32,199 nt of DNA from Candidatus Cloacimonadota bacterium (lineage in GTDB: Bacteria; Cloacimonadota; Cloacimonadia; Cloacimonadales; Cloacimonadaceae), in contig JAJBBF010000012.1 in NCBI GenBank assembly GCA_020532215.1, positions 1 through 32,199 of the forward strand. Direction: 5' to 3'. This document shows, in pieces, positions 16,732-26,257 of the stretch. The notes under the pieces are model-generated. The model made no database searches and was not told the DNA's origin. It saw nothing but the letters and a program-made list of their open reading frames with translations. Position 1 is the stretch's first letter. Each line of letters starts with the position of its first letter. The position numbers and the translations under genes are program-made.

Positions 16732-16936
16732 CGAAATCTCCTTTCCATTTTCTGAAAGCATTTTCGGCTTCTCCGTCTAAGAAAAAATATAGCCGGGTAC
16801 AACGCGGAAACAAACACCAGCTCTTGAATTCACCGCCCAGTGGTTCATCTGGGAACCTGAGTGGCCGCGTGGCGTTACCCCTTATTGGTGCGGACTCCTG
16901 CCAGCAGCTGAACTGCTCTGCCAAACCCAGCCGTCT

Positions 16937-17051
16937 TCGCCCTGAGCCCGCGCCTGTTCACCTCCGGTTTGCCTCCCCCTGACCTCCCGCCTGAGATGCG
17001 GGAAGTGAGGGGGAGGCAGGCAAGAGGCGGATGAGAGAGGGCTCAGGGCGA
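16937..17051. repeat. ~115-bp imperfect palindrome
   Basis: Outer arms tcgccctgagccc (16937-16949) and gggctcagggcga (17039-17051) are perfect. Inner arms gcctccccctgacctcccgc (16971-16990) and gcgggaagtgagggggaggc (16998-17017) have 2 mismatches in 20. Confidence 0.9.
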
Positions 17052-17095
17052 GACCTATCCAGATAATCCCATCATGGTATTTGAGAACTTTCCGC

Positions 17096-17124
17096 TTGAC
17101 AGAAAACGGGGATGGGTCAATTAT
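17096..17124 (+). promoter_or_regulatory. Candidate promoter for the beta-helix gene
   Basis: TTGACA (17096-17101), 17-nt spacer, AATTAT (17119-17124). Confidence 0.5.
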
Positions 17125-17192
17125 TAACAATGAGGGGTGGATGTGGTTTTTTCCCAGCCGGCTCCGCCCCAAAAAAACATGGAGAGACCATC

Positions 17193-18134
17193 ATGCGCAA
17201 GAATGTGATCTGGTTTGGGTTGGCTCTGGCACTGCTGAGCCTGGCGCTGCCTTTGGCGGCCCTTGAGTTCAGCGCGTACACTGACGCGCGGGAAATACTG
17301 GTATCCGGTGAGCAGGAATTTGTTGAGGCGATCGCGCCCAACACCACAATCCGCCTGGCTCCAATAACCACTGATTATTTGACATTCACGGGCGAATTCG
17401 CGGGCCTGAATCCGGATCATGTTAGTTTCGAGGAAGTATTCGACGGCCTGCAGATAGTGATCCACGATGTTCAGAACCTTTCCATCTTTGGCGATGCGGA
17501 GCAGATGTCACAGATCCTGGCCCTGCCCCGCTATGCCAATGTGCTGACGTTCAGGAATTGTGACGGGCTGTCCCTGGCAAACCTCGACTGCGGCCATTAC
17601 GAAGAAGGATACTGCACAGGCGGGGTGCTGGGGTTTGAGGACTGCAGCGGCGTAACCATCTTCAATTGCAACCTCTGGGGCTGCGGCATCGAAGGGATAA
17701 GCCTGATGAATACAACGGGGCTGGATTGTTCCTTCACCACGATCCGGGATTGCAGCTACTCCATCCTCTCGCTCTTCAACAGCCGGAACATCAGCTTCAG
17801 CTACTGCGTGATGCGCAACAACAGGGAGTTCGACCTGCTGAATTTCAGCAACTGCGCCCGGGTGGAATTCCACAACTGCGTGATCTACGACAACAGCTCC
17901 GCCAACGACTGGGGCAGCGGCAATCTGATCAATTCCAGCGGATCCGAGATCCTGTTTTCCGAATGCGCCATTTTCAACAACAACGTTGATGAATTGCTGA
18001 ACGCCTCGGACGGGGTCTACTTTGAGCATTGCAGCATCTTCAACAACAAAAACTGGGGTTACCGGCCCTTCTACGACGAAGGCCGGGCTGAGGACGGCGA
18101 CCCCGGGGAAGAGTATTACTATGAGGAGTGGTAG
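17193..18134 (+). CDS. Secreted Cys-rich right-handed parallel beta-helix protein
   Basis: Signal peptide MRKNVIWFGLALALLSLALPLAALEF. Repeating rungs VTIFNCNLWG, LDCSFTTIRDC, ISFSYCVMRNN, VEFHNCVIYDN, ILFSECAIFNN, VYFEHCSIFNN. SD ggagag before the ATG. Confidence 0.8.
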   Translation: MRKNVIWFGLALALLSLALPLAALEFSAYTDAREILVSGEQEFVEAIAPNTTIRLAPITTDYLTFTGEFAGLNPDHVSFEEVFDGLQIVIHDVQNLSIFGDAEQMSQILALPRYANVLTFRNCDGLSLANLDCGHYEEGYCTGGVLGFEDCSGVTIFNCNLWGCGIEGISLMNTTGLDCSFTTIRDCSYSILSLFNSRNISFSYCVMRNNREFDLLNFSNCARVEFHNCVIYDNSSANDWGSGNLINSSGSEILFSECAIFNNNVDELLNASDGVYFEHCSIFNNKNWGYRPFYDEGRAEDGDPGEEYYYEEW

Positions 18135-18196
18135 GCAGAGCGCGCAGCTTTGCCTGCGTTTGATGATCATTTAAAGCAGAATCCAGGATAAACGAA

Positions 18197-18224
18197 AACC
18201 CGGGACCGAGATCCCGGGTTTTTT
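18197..18224. terminator. Bidirectional terminator between convergent transcription units
   Basis: AACCCGGGA-ccgaga-TCCCGGGTT followed by TTTT on the plus strand, with an A4 tract on the other side (TTTT on minus). Lies between the beta-helix gene (+) and rplQ (-). Confidence 0.92.
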
Positions 18225-18246
18225 ATGCTTTGGAGCCAGGCCTGGT

Positions 18247-18654
18247 CTATTTGTTGAGGTCCTTGGCTTTGATATGGTCTTTTTTAGGCTTGACGGCCGC
18301 TTCCTCCACAAACTGGATGATGGCCATGGGGGCTGAGTCGCCTCTGCGGAATCCGGCTTTCACCACACGGGTGTAGCCACCCTGGCGTCCGGCAAAAGCG
18401 GGAGCGATCTCGGTGAAGAGTTTCTTCACCAGGGTGCGGTTGCCCAGGATGCTGTAGGCCAGGCGGCGAGAATGGACGGTGTCGTTTTTACCGTAGGTGA
18501 CCACGCGTTCCACGAAGCCGCGGAGTTCTTTCGCCTTGGCGAGGGTAGTGGTGATCTGCCCGTGCTCGATCATGGATTTGACGAGGTTGCAGATCATCAG
18601 GCGGCGGGCGTCCATTTCGCGCCCGAATTTTCTTCCTTGGTCTCTATGTCGCAT
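18247..18654 (-). CDS. rplQ: 50S ribosomal protein L17
   Basis: [53 protein letters not shown]. Confidence 0.97.
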   Translation of the reverse strand: MRHRDQGRKFGREMDARRLMICNLVKSMIEHGQITTTLAKAKELRGFVERVVTYGKNDTVHSRRLAYSILGNRTLVKKLFTEIAPAFAGRQGGYTRVVKAGFRRGDSAPMAIIQFVEEAAVKPKKDHIKAKDLNK

Positions 18655-19777
18655 TTTTTACCTTCTTTTTGGAGGGAGGAACCGGTTTGCGGGGCGGGGT
18701 GGGAACCTGGTCCTCTGGCTCGGCGGGAGCTGGTTTTTCCTCCACTTTCTGTTCTTCAGGGGCATCATCCGATTTGATGCCACGGCTTCTGGCTTCGCGG
18801 ATCTGGCCATAGATGCCGTCCACGTCCATACCCAGATGCAGGTCGTATTTTTTCAGTTTCTGCGTGATCTCTTCCAGGGACTTCTTGCCGAAGTTGCGGA
18901 ATTTGAGCATCTCGGCCTCGGATTTGGAGACCAGTTCACCGATGGTCTCGATGTTGGCGGCGGAGAGGCAGTTGGCGGCGCGAACGGTGAGTTCGATCTC
19001 GCGCACTGGCAGCGAAAGGATGCGTTCCTTTTCTTCCAGTTCGGGATCGAGATGGACGTCGCGGATGTATTCCGGCTCTGTTTCAAAGCGGCAGATCTTG
19101 CCAACCATGTCGCGCAGGATCTTGGCGCTGAGGAAGAGGGCGACAATGGGCTCAACAGAACCGTTGGAATGGATCTCGAGGATGAGCTTGTCGAAGTTCA
19201 TGCGCTCTTTCACGCGCTGGTGGGTGACGCTGTAATTCACCTTGAGGATCGGCGAATAGACGGAATCGATGGGAATGAAGCCCACGGGCTTGCCTTCCGG
19301 GTTTTGCCGGTCCGCGGAGATGTAGCCGCGGCCGTTGCCGATGATCAGTTCCATCTTGAGATCCACATCCTCGGTGACTTCCAGCAGGTAGAGGTCCTTG
19401 TTGATGATGCGGATGTTCGGGTTGTCCTGGATCTTGGACGCGGTGACAACTCCTTTGCCCTTGTGTTCCAGCACGACGGTGACCTCATCCACGGAGGACG
19501 AGTAGATCACCAGCTGCTTGAGGCGCAGGATCAGGTCGATATAGTCCGAATTCGTTCCGGGGATCGGAGTGAATTCGTGGTGCAGGCCTTCGATGCGGAC
19601 AAAGCGCACAGCCGAGCCCTGGATCGAGGAGAGGAGCACCCGGCGCAGGGTGTTGCCGATGGTGGTCCCGAATCCGGGTTCCAGCGGTCCGATCTCGAAT
19701 CTGCCGTAATGGTGGGAATAGGTTTCCCTGTCGTAATCCACATTCTCGGGCATTTGCAGGGGTTCCAGGTATAGCAT
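18644..19777 (-). CDS. rpoA: DNA-directed RNA polymerase alpha subunit, with extended C-terminal tail
   Basis: [23 protein letters not shown], alpha-[52 protein letters not shown]. Confidence 0.97.
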   Translation of the reverse strand: MLYLEPLQMPENVDYDRETYSHHYGRFEIGPLEPGFGTTIGNTLRRVLLSSIQGSAVRFVRIEGLHHEFTPIPGTNSDYIDLILRLKQLVIYSSSVDEVTVVLEHKGKGVVTASKIQDNPNIRIINKDLYLLEVTEDVDLKMELIIGNGRGYISADRQNPEGKPVGFIPIDSVYSPILKVNYSVTHQRVKERMNFDKLILEIHSNGSVEPIVALFLSAKILRDMVGKICRFETEPEYIRDVHLDPELEEKERILSLPVREIELTVRAANCLSAANIETIGELVSKSEAEMLKFRNFGKKSLEEITQKLKKYDLHLGMDVDGIYGQIREARSRGIKSDDAPEEQKVEEKPAPAEPEDQVPTPPRKPVPPSKKKVKNAT

Positions 19778-19802
19778 ATTGACTCCTTGCTGGGATCAGC
19801 GA

Positions 19803-20420
19803 TTATTTGGAGTAGAACTCAACAATGAGGCGCAGGTCAACAGTATTGGGAATTTCCGACGCTTGGGGAATGTTCACGAACTGCCCGCGCATATTATCCT
19901 TATCCACGGAAAGCCAGGTGAAGGGAGAACTGGCTTCGGAATTGTTCCAGGCCTCAGCGAGGGGCTTGATGCCCTTGCTTTTGGGGCGTACTTCGATGAT
20001 GTCGCCATCTTTGAGCAGGTAGGAAGGGATGTCCACTTTCTTGCCGTTGACCATAAAATGGCCGTGGTTAACGAACTGGCGGGCCTGCATCCGGGTGGTG
20101 GCAAAACCGAGGCGGAACACGGTGTTGTCCAATCGCCGTTCGAGAAGCAGGAGCAGGTTGTCGCCGGTGACGCCTTCCATTTTGGCTGCTTTCACGAAGT
20201 AGTTGCTGAATTGCTTTTCCAGCAGGCAATAGATGTTTCTGAGTTTCTGTTTTTCGCGCAGATGGATGGAATAATCGCTGGCCTTGCGGCGCATGTTTTT
20301 GCCATGCTGCCCTGGAGGGAATTTGCGCTTGTTCAGGATCCTGTCATATTTGGCTGTGCCGAAGATGTTTTCGCCGAATTTCCGGCAAAGCTTCGCACGT
20401 GGTCCGGTGTATCTTGCCAT
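19803..20420 (-). CDS. rpsD: 30S ribosomal protein S4
   Basis: MARYTGPRAKLCRKFGENIFG...RLDNTVFRLGFATTRMQARQFVNHGHFMVNGKKVDIPSYLLK. Confidence 0.97.
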   Translation of the reverse strand: MARYTGPRAKLCRKFGENIFGTAKYDRILNKRKFPPGQHGKNMRRKASDYSIHLREKQKLRNIYCLLEKQFSNYFVKAAKMEGVTGDNLLLLLERRLDNTVFRLGFATTRMQARQFVNHGHFMVNGKKVDIPSYLLKDGDIIEVRPKSKGIKPLAEAWNNSEASSPFTWLSVDKDNMRGQFVNIPQASEIPNTVDLRLIVEFYSK

Positions 20421-20431
20421 AATCTCCTCGC

Positions 20432-20821
20432 TTATATCCTTCTGGTTTTGGGCGGACGGCAGCCGTTGTGGGGAATGGGGGTGGCGTCCTTGATCATGGT
20501 GACCTTCAATCCCGAGGCGTTGACCGCGCGGATCGCGGATTCCCTGCCGCTGCCGGGGCCGCGGACGATCACGCCCACGCGGGTGATGCCCATGTCCAGG
20601 CCGGTCTTGGAAACTTCGGTGGCGGCAAGCTGGGCGGCAAACGGCGTGGCCTTGCGGGAGCCCTTGTAGCCAACCCTTCCGCCGCTGGACCAGGTGAGCA
20701 CGTTGCCGGAACGGTCCGTGAGTGAAACGATCGTATTGTTGAAGCTGGAGTGGACGAAAACGATCCCCTCGTCAAAGGACAGGCGGACGCGTTTTTTCTT
20801 GGTTCTGGTTTTCTTGGCCAT
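20432..20821 (-). CDS. rpsK: 30S ribosomal protein S11
   Basis: [49 protein letters not shown]...[12 protein letters not shown]. Confidence 0.97.
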   Translation of the reverse strand: MAKKTRTKKKRVRLSFDEGIVFVHSSFNNTIVSLTDRSGNVLTWSSGGRVGYKGSRKATPFAAQLAATEVSKTGLDMGITRVGVIVRGPGSGRESAIRAVNASGLKVTMIKDATPIPHNGCRPPKTRRI

Positions 20822-20835
20822 TTATCTTATCACTC

Positions 20836-21204
20836 CTATTTCTTCTTTTTAATGGCGCCGGGCTTTGGCCCTTTGCGGGTGCGGGCGTTGGTTTTGGTGC
20901 GCTGGCCACGGACGGGCAAGCCGCGTTTGTGGCGCAGGCCGCGGTAGCTGCCGATCTCCATCAGGCGCTTGATGTTCATGGCCACCTGGGTGCGAAGGGC
21001 GCCTTCCACCACGTAGTCGTTCTGAACTATATCGCGGATGATCTTTTCCTCTTCGATGGACAGGTCTTCTACCTTTTTGGTCTCATCGATGTTGGCCTTG
21101 CGGCAGATATCTTTGGCGATGGTGGGCCCGATCCCGTAGATATAGGTGAGGCCGATGAACAGACGTTTGTTCTTGGGGATTTCTATACCTGCAATATGTG
21201 CCAA
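20836..21204 (-). CDS. rpsM: 30S ribosomal protein S13
   Basis: [26 protein letters not shown]...[29 protein letters not shown]. Confidence 0.97.
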   Translation of the reverse strand: MAHIAGIEIPKNKRLFIGLTYIYGIGPTIAKDICRKANIDETKKVEDLSIEEEKIIRDIVQNDYVVEGALRTQVAMNIKRLMEIGSYRGLRHKRGLPVRGQRTKTNARTRKGPKPGAIKKKK

Positions 21205-21215
21205 GTTGGTCCTCC

Positions 21216-21332
21216 TTAACCCTGTCTCTGTTTGTGTTTGGGGTTGGAACTGCAGATAACACGGATCACGCCGTGGCGTTTGATGATGCGGCAGTCTTTA
21301 CAGACTATCCTGACTGATGATCTCACTTTCAT
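21216..21332 (-). CDS. rpmJ: 50S ribosomal protein L36 (not in supplied ORF track; 38 aa)
   Basis: Hand translation of the minus strand: [38 protein letters not shown]. Zn-ribbon ligand pattern C-x2-C...C...H. Confidence 0.96.
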   Translation of the reverse strand: MKVRSSVRIVCKDCRIIKRHGVIRVICSSNPKHKQRQG

Positions 21333-21373
21333 TATCGTCTCCTTGCAAGAGTGCAGTGCTTCCTGCAATGTTG

Positions 21374-21592
21374 TTATTTATAGCGGTAGGTGATCCTTCC
21401 GCGGGTGAGGTCGTAGGGCGAAAGCTCGACCTTGACCTTGTCGCCGGGCAGGATCCGGATGTAGTGCATCCGCATTTTACCGGAGCTGTGGGCCAGGATC
21501 TCATGGCCGTTCTCCAGCTGAACCTTAAAAGTTGTATTGGGAAGGGCGTCAATGACGACGCCTTCCACTTCAATAACGCCGGCTTTGCTCAT
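21374..21592 (-). CDS. infA: Translation initiation factor IF-1
   Basis: [72 protein letters not shown]. Confidence 0.97.
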   Translation of the reverse strand: MSKAGVIEVEGVVIDALPNTTFKVQLENGHEILAHSSGKMRMHYIRILPGDKVKVELSPYDLTRGRITYRYK

Positions 21593-22360
21593 TTATGCTC
21601 CTTCAGCTTGGGTCAGGATCTCGGGCTGGTCATCCGTTACGAGGATGGAATTTTCGAAATGGGCCGACAGGCTTCCGTCGGCGGTGAAAAATTCCCAGCC
21701 CTTTTCGCTGACGCGGTTGGTGCCGATATTGACCATCGGTTCAATGGCGAGGGTCATTCCGCTGTCGAGGCGGGGACCCCGTCCGGGTTTTCCGGAATTG
21801 GGGATCTGGGGCTCTTCGTGCAGAGCGCAGCCCACACCGTGTCCGGTGAGGTTGTCGGCTACAAAATAGCCCTGTTCCTGCACGTAGGAACCTACAGCAT
21901 GGGAGATGTCGCCAACCCTGTTTCCGGGCCTGGCGGCGGCAATTCCCCGGCGCAGGGCTTCGGAGGTAACCTCCAGCAGCCGGTTCGCCGCGGAGGAGAT
22001 CTTCCCCACCTGGTAGGTTCGGGCGGCGTCGCCGTAATATCCGTCTTTGATCACGCCAACATCGATCCCAATGATATCGCCTTCGCGCAGGATCACCTGT
22101 TTGGACGGGATGCCGTGCACGATGCCGGAATTGGGCGAGGTGCACAGAGTTCCCGGAAAGGGAGGCAGTCCGGAGACCTTGTAGCCCTTGAAGGCCGGTT
22201 TGGCGCCTCTGGCCGTGATGAAATCATAGGCAAAGGCATCCAGGTCCCAGGTGCTGATCCCCGGTACGATCCTGTCCGCCAGCTCATTCAGCAGTTCGCC
22301 GATGATGTGGCAGGCAGCTCGTATCTTTTGAAGTTCAGCAGGTGATTTGAGAATGATCAT
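21593..22360 (-). CDS. map: Methionine aminopeptidase type I
   Basis: GIVHGIPSKQVILREGDIIGIDVGVIKDGYYGDAARTY, NLTGHGVGCALHEEPQIPN, GMTLAIEPMV. Confidence 0.97.
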   Translation of the reverse strand: MIILKSPAELQKIRAACHIIGELLNELADRIVPGISTWDLDAFAYDFITARGAKPAFKGYKVSGLPPFPGTLCTSPNSGIVHGIPSKQVILREGDIIGIDVGVIKDGYYGDAARTYQVGKISSAANRLLEVTSEALRRGIAAARPGNRVGDISHAVGSYVQEQGYFVADNLTGHGVGCALHEEPQIPNSGKPGRGPRLDSGMTLAIEPMVNIGTNRVSEKGWEFFTADGSLSAHFENSILVTDDQPEILTQAEGA

Positions 22361-22362
22361 GA

Positions 22363-23688
22363 TCAGCTTGAGCGTCCGCGGAGCTTACCTTTTTTCATGA
22401 AGCCGTCGTAGTGGCGCATCACCAGGTGGGATTCGATCTGGCGCAGGGTATCCAGCGCCACGCCCACCACGATGATGAGTCCCGTGCCGCCGAAATAGAA
22501 GGGCAGCTTGAAGATGTGGGTCATCATTTCAGGCATCAGGGCCACAAAAGCGAAAAAGACGGCGCCCGGCAAGGTGATGCGGGTAAGCACCGAAGAAATG
22601 TATTCCGCGGTCTTTTTTCCGGGTTTCTTGCCTGGGATGTGTCCGCCGTATTTGACCATGTTTTCCGCCATTTCAGTGGGATTGAGCACGATGGCCGTGT
22701 AGAAATAGGCGAAGAAAATGATCAGGCCGACATAGATGATGGTGTACACCCAGTGCCCGGGAGTGAACAGCACGCGCAGGCTGTACCAGAAAGATCCGGC
22801 GTCGGCCTCCCCACCCTGGAAGAGGGTGATGAGGGTGGCCGGAAACATCAGGATGGACTGGGCGAAGATGATGGGTATCACGCCAGCGGTGTTCACCCGC
22901 AAAGGAATGTAGGTGCTCTGTCCGCCGTAAACCTTTCTGCCCACGATGCGTTTGGCATACTGAACAGGGATCTTGCGGATGGCTTCCGTCACAAAGATGA
23001 TCGCCGCGGTAACCGCAACCATCACCGCGATGGCTCCCAGGGATATGAGCACCCCGGAAAAGCTGTTGAAGCGGGTGCGGAACAGATTGACAAATCCTTC
23101 CGGATAGCGGGCAATGATGCCGGCGAAGATGATCAGCGAGATACCGTTGCCGATACCGAACTCGGTGATCTGCTCACCCAGCCACATCACCACCATGGTC
23201 CCGGTGATCAGGGTTATCACACCGGTGAGATGAAAAAGGAAGTTTGGCTGAGGAACAACCGCTCCGCCTGTTCCGGACATGTTCACCAGGCCGACAGTGA
23301 TCGTGATGGCGTTGAAAGCGGCCAGGGCAACCGTGAAATAGCGGGTGATCTGGTTCATCTTCTTCTGGCCGTCGGCGCCTTCTTTGCGCAGCTTTTCAAA
23401 GTAGGGAATGATGCTCCCCAAAAGCTGGATCACGATCGAAGCCGTGATATAGGGCATGATGCCCAGGGCAAAGATCGAGGCACGCTCGAAATTGCCGCCC
23501 ACGAAGAGGTTGAGCAGATCAAAAAGCCCACCGGACTGCTGCTGGAAGAAAGACCTGAGCTGAACCGCGTCGACCCCGGGAATGGGAACGAAGCTGCCCA
23601 GGCGGTACAGCACCAGGATCAGCGCTGTGATCAGGATCTTCTTACGCAGATCCGGTATGCGGAAGATGTTCGCAATGGTCTTGAACAA
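22363..23688 (-). CDS. secY: Preprotein translocase subunit SecY
   Basis: Ten-TM protein. PGVDAVQLRSFF, GIMPYITASIVIQLL, GEQITEFGIGNGISLIIFAGI, PLRVNTAGVIPIIFAQSI. Confidence 0.97.
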   Translation of the reverse strand: MFKTIANIFRIPDLRKKILITALILVLYRLGSFVPIPGVDAVQLRSFFQQQSGGLFDLLNLFVGGNFERASIFALGIMPYITASIVIQLLGSIIPYFEKLRKEGADGQKKMNQITRYFTVALAAFNAITITVGLVNMSGTGGAVVPQPNFLFHLTGVITLITGTMVVMWLGEQITEFGIGNGISLIIFAGIIARYPEGFVNLFRTRFNSFSGVLISLGAIAVMVAVTAAIIFVTEAIRKIPVQYAKRIVGRKVYGGQSTYIPLRVNTAGVIPIIFAQSILMFPATLITLFQGGEADAGSFWYSLRVLFTPGHWVYTIIYVGLIIFFAYFYTAIVLNPTEMAENMVKYGGHIPGKKPGKKTAEYISSVLTRITLPGAVFFAFVALMPEMMTHIFKLPFYFGGTGLIIVVGVALDTLRQIESHLVMRHYDGFMKKGKLRGRSS

Positions 23689-23689
23689 C

Positions 23690-24145
23690 TTACACCACCT
23701 CTGCCTTGCCGCCGTTCGCCTCGATCAGCTTGATGGCCCGCTGGGAAAAGGCGTTGGCCTTGATGTGAACGGTTTTGGTGAATTTTTCGGTAACGCTGGC
23801 CAGGACCTTGACGGGATATTTTCCCTTTTTGCCTTTGACGGGCACCAGGCCCATCAGTTCCAGCCGGCTGATGTCAAATTCCGTCTCTTCCAGCCCCGAG
23901 AGGCGGGAGAGATTGAGAACGCGGTAGTTCTTGCGGAAGATATTTTTAAAGCCCCGCTTGGGCAAGCGTCGGTTCAAGGGCATCTGGCCGCCTTCGAAAA
24001 AGGCGGGGACGTTTCCGCCGGCCCGGGCTTTCTTGCCTTTGTGCCCGCGTCCGGCTTGTTTTCCTTGTCCTGTGCCCTGGCCTTTGCCCAGGCGCTTTTT
24101 GGCTTTCCTTCCTTCAGGTTTGCCAAGATTGGAAAGGGTTAGCAT
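23690..24145 (-). CDS. rplO: 50S ribosomal protein L15
   Basis: KRLGKGQGTGQGKQAGRGHKGKKARAGG...FEGGQMPLNRRLPKRGFKN. Confidence 0.96.
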   Translation of the reverse strand: MLTLSNLGKPEGRKAKKRLGKGQGTGQGKQAGRGHKGKKARAGGNVPAFFEGGQMPLNRRLPKRGFKNIFRKNYRVLNLSRLSGLEETEFDISRLELMGLVPVKGKKGKYPVKVLASVTEKFTKTVHIKANAFSQRAIKLIEANGGKAEVV

Positions 24146-24146
24146 G

Positions 24147-24332
24147 TTATTCTCCCTTTACTTCTTCAACTTTGAGGAGGTATGACACTTTGTTGATCAT
24201 ACCGCGGATGCAGGGATTATCTTCATGGATCCTGGATTTGCCGGGATTTCCCAGCCCCAGGGATCTGATGATCCGTTTATGATTCTCTTTTCTGTTGATG
24301 GTACTGCGAACCTGGGTGACCCTGATCTTCAT
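24147..24332 (-). CDS. rpmD: 50S ribosomal protein L30
   Basis: MKIRVTQVRSTINRKENHKRIIRSLGLGNPGKSRIHEDNPCIRGMINKVSYLLKVEEV. Confidence 0.95.
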   Translation of the reverse strand: MKIRVTQVRSTINRKENHKRIIRSLGLGNPGKSRIHEDNPCIRGMINKVSYLLKVEEVKGE

Positions 24333-24847
24333 TTTTCCTCCCGGCCGGTGATCTCGGCGATGGATTTGTTGCGCAGGCGGGAAATATCACTCAGGGTGCG
24401 CATGGACTTCAGGCCGTTGACGGTGGCTTTAACAACGTTGCAGGGGGTGTTCGAGCCCAGGGATTTGCAGAGGATGTTCTGGATCCCGGCGGCCTCGAAG
24501 ATTGCCCTGGCGGTTCCTCCGGCAATAACGCCGGTACCGGGAGAGGCAGGTTTCATCATCACGCGGCTGGCGCCATAGCGGGCCACTGTCTCGTGGGGAA
24601 TGGTGCCTTTGATGATCGGCACTGAGAACATCGATTTGGTGGCTTTTTCCTTGGCCTTGCGGATGGCATCGGCAATTTCATTGGCCTTGCCGTCGCCCAC
24701 GCCGAGTTTGCCGGCGCGGTCTCCCACCACTACGATGGCGCTGAAACTGAAGTTACGTCCGCCTTTCACGACTTTGGCCACACGCTTGGTGTCGATCACG
24801 GTCTCAAACAGTTTTTCTTCTTCGGGCAGGTTGTGTTCGTAATTCAA
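24329..24847 (-). CDS. rpsE: 30S ribosomal protein S5
   Basis: RVAKVVKGGRNFSFSAIVVVGDRAGKLGVGDGKANEIADAIRKA...GTGVIAGGTARAIFEAAGI. Confidence 0.97.
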   Translation of the reverse strand: MNYEHNLPEEEKLFETVIDTKRVAKVVKGGRNFSFSAIVVVGDRAGKLGVGDGKANEIADAIRKAKEKATKSMFSVPIIKGTIPHETVARYGASRVMMKPASPGTGVIAGGTARAIFEAAGIQNILCKSLGSNTPCNVVKATVNGLKSMRTLSDISRLRNKSIAEITGREEK

Positions 24848-24858
24848 GTTTCCTCCTA

Positions 24859-25230
24859 TCAGAAATCAAGGCCGGCCTTGCGGGCGCCTTCAGCCAGGGC
24901 TTTCACCCGGCCGTGATATTTGTAGCCGGCACGGTCGAAGGCGATCTTCGTGATGCCGGCGGCGATTGCTTTCTCGCCCAATTTCTGCCCCACCAGGAAG
25001 CCCTGTTCGGTCTTCTTGGCGCTTTTGCCGATCTCGATATCCTTGCTGCGCGAGGAGGCGGACACCAGGGTTTGGCCGCTGCTGTCGTCGATGACTTGGG
25101 CATAGATGTGTTTCAGGCTGCGGAAAACAACCAGGCGGGGGCGTTCAGCGCTGCCCCGCAGTTTTTTGCGGATGGCCGCGCGGCGCCGGCTGCGAAGGGC
25201 GTGTTTGGCTATGTTGCTTGGTTTTATCAT
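24859..25230 (-). CDS. rplR: 50S ribosomal protein L18
   Basis: RLVVFRSLKHIYAQVIDDSSGQTLVSASS...AFDRAGYKYHGRVKALAEGARKAGLDF. Confidence 0.97.
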   Translation of the reverse strand: MIKPSNIAKHALRSRRRAAIRKKLRGSAERPRLVVFRSLKHIYAQVIDDSSGQTLVSASSRSKDIEIGKSAKKTEQGFLVGQKLGEKAIAAGITKIAFDRAGYKYHGRVKALAEGARKAGLDF

Positions 25231-25245
25231 GGTTGGCTCCTCGCT

Positions 25246-25818
25246 TTACTTGGTCCCGGCTTTTCCGGCTTTGATGGTTACGTGTTCATCAGCGTAGCGC
25301 ACGCCCTTGCCCTTGTAATTTTCAGGCGGGCGGCAGGAACGCACTTCAGCGGCAAAATGGCCGACGAGTTGTTTGTCGATGCCTTTGACGCGAATGATGC
25401 TCTGGAGGTCGGAACGTGTGGTTTTAGAGCGGGGCACTGCCTCGGTTTCCACGGTGAGTTCATCCGGAACTTCCAGATAGATATCGTGGGAGTAGCCCAG
25501 GCTCAGTTTCAGCCAGGGTCCCGTCCGTTCGGCAGAGTAGCCCGTCCCGATCACGTTCAGGGTTTTCAAATATCCTTCGGAGACCCCGGTGACCATGTTT
25601 TGGATCAGGGCCCGGGTGAGGCCGTGGACCGCGCGCTGGGTCTTGCTGTCGTCGCTGCGTTTCACATTGATGACGCCGTCTTCGAGCTCAAGGCTCATGC
25701 CCGGCATCAGCTGGTATTGCAGTTCGCCCAGTTTCCCTTTCACGTGGACCAGGTTGTCCTTCACTTCCACTTTGGTGTTGGCGTCAAATTTGACAGGGGC
25801 TTTTCCTATGCGTGACAT
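25246..25818 (-). CDS. rplF: 50S ribosomal protein L6
   Basis: MSRIGKAPVKFDANTKVEVKDNLVHVKGKLGEL. ATG at 25818 chosen over the ORF-track start at 25860. Confidence 0.96.
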   Translation of the reverse strand: MSRIGKAPVKFDANTKVEVKDNLVHVKGKLGELQYQLMPGMSLELEDGVINVKRSDDSKTQRAVHGLTRALIQNMVTGVSEGYLKTLNVIGTGYSAERTGPWLKLSLGYSHDIYLEVPDELTVETEAVPRSKTTRSDLQSIIRVKGIDKQLVGHFAAEVRSCRPPENYKGKGVRYADEHVTIKAGKAGTK

Positions 25819-25828
25819 CTTGAACCTC

Positions 25829-26242
25829 CTACCAAACCTTGCAGACGTATTCGCCGCCAACGCGGTTCAGCCTGGCGTCGCGGTCAACCATCACCCCCTG
25901 GGAGGTGGAGATCACCGCGCAGCCGGTGTTGTTGTACACGCTGGGGATCTTGTTCGCTTTCACGTAGACGCGCCTTCCCGGCTTGGAAATCCTCACCAGT
26001 CCCTGAATGATGGGCTTGCCGTCATTGGTGTAGCGAAGATTCACCAGGATGCGCCGGTAATTTATCTTCTGTTCCGGATCTTTGTCGAGAACCTGGACGC
26101 TGTTCACGAAGTTCTCCGCGGCGAGGATCTTGGTCAGCGCCTCCACGAGGCGGCTGTGGTTGACGATCACCTGCGGATGTCCGGCACGATATGCATTGCG
26201 GATCTTGGTTAATGCATCAGCTATCGGATCACTTACGCTCAT
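25829..26242 (-). CDS. rpsH: 30S ribosomal protein S8
   Basis: SDPIADALTKIRNAYRAGHPQVIVNHSRLVEALTKIL...NTGCAVISTSQGVMVDRDARLNRVGGEYVCKVW. Confidence 0.97.
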   Translation of the reverse strand: MSVSDPIADALTKIRNAYRAGHPQVIVNHSRLVEALTKILAAENFVNSVQVLDKDPEQKINYRRILVNLRYTNDGKPIIQGLVRISKPGRRVYVKANKIPSVYNNTGCAVISTSQGVMVDRDARLNRVGGEYVCKVW

Positions 26243-26257
26243 TCGTTTCTCCTTTGC

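Noticed and set aside
18497-23733. Long plus-strand ORFs (425, 296 and 440 aa) opposite rpoA, rpsD/rpsK and secY
   Set aside because: Antisense shadows of highly conserved minus-strand genes.
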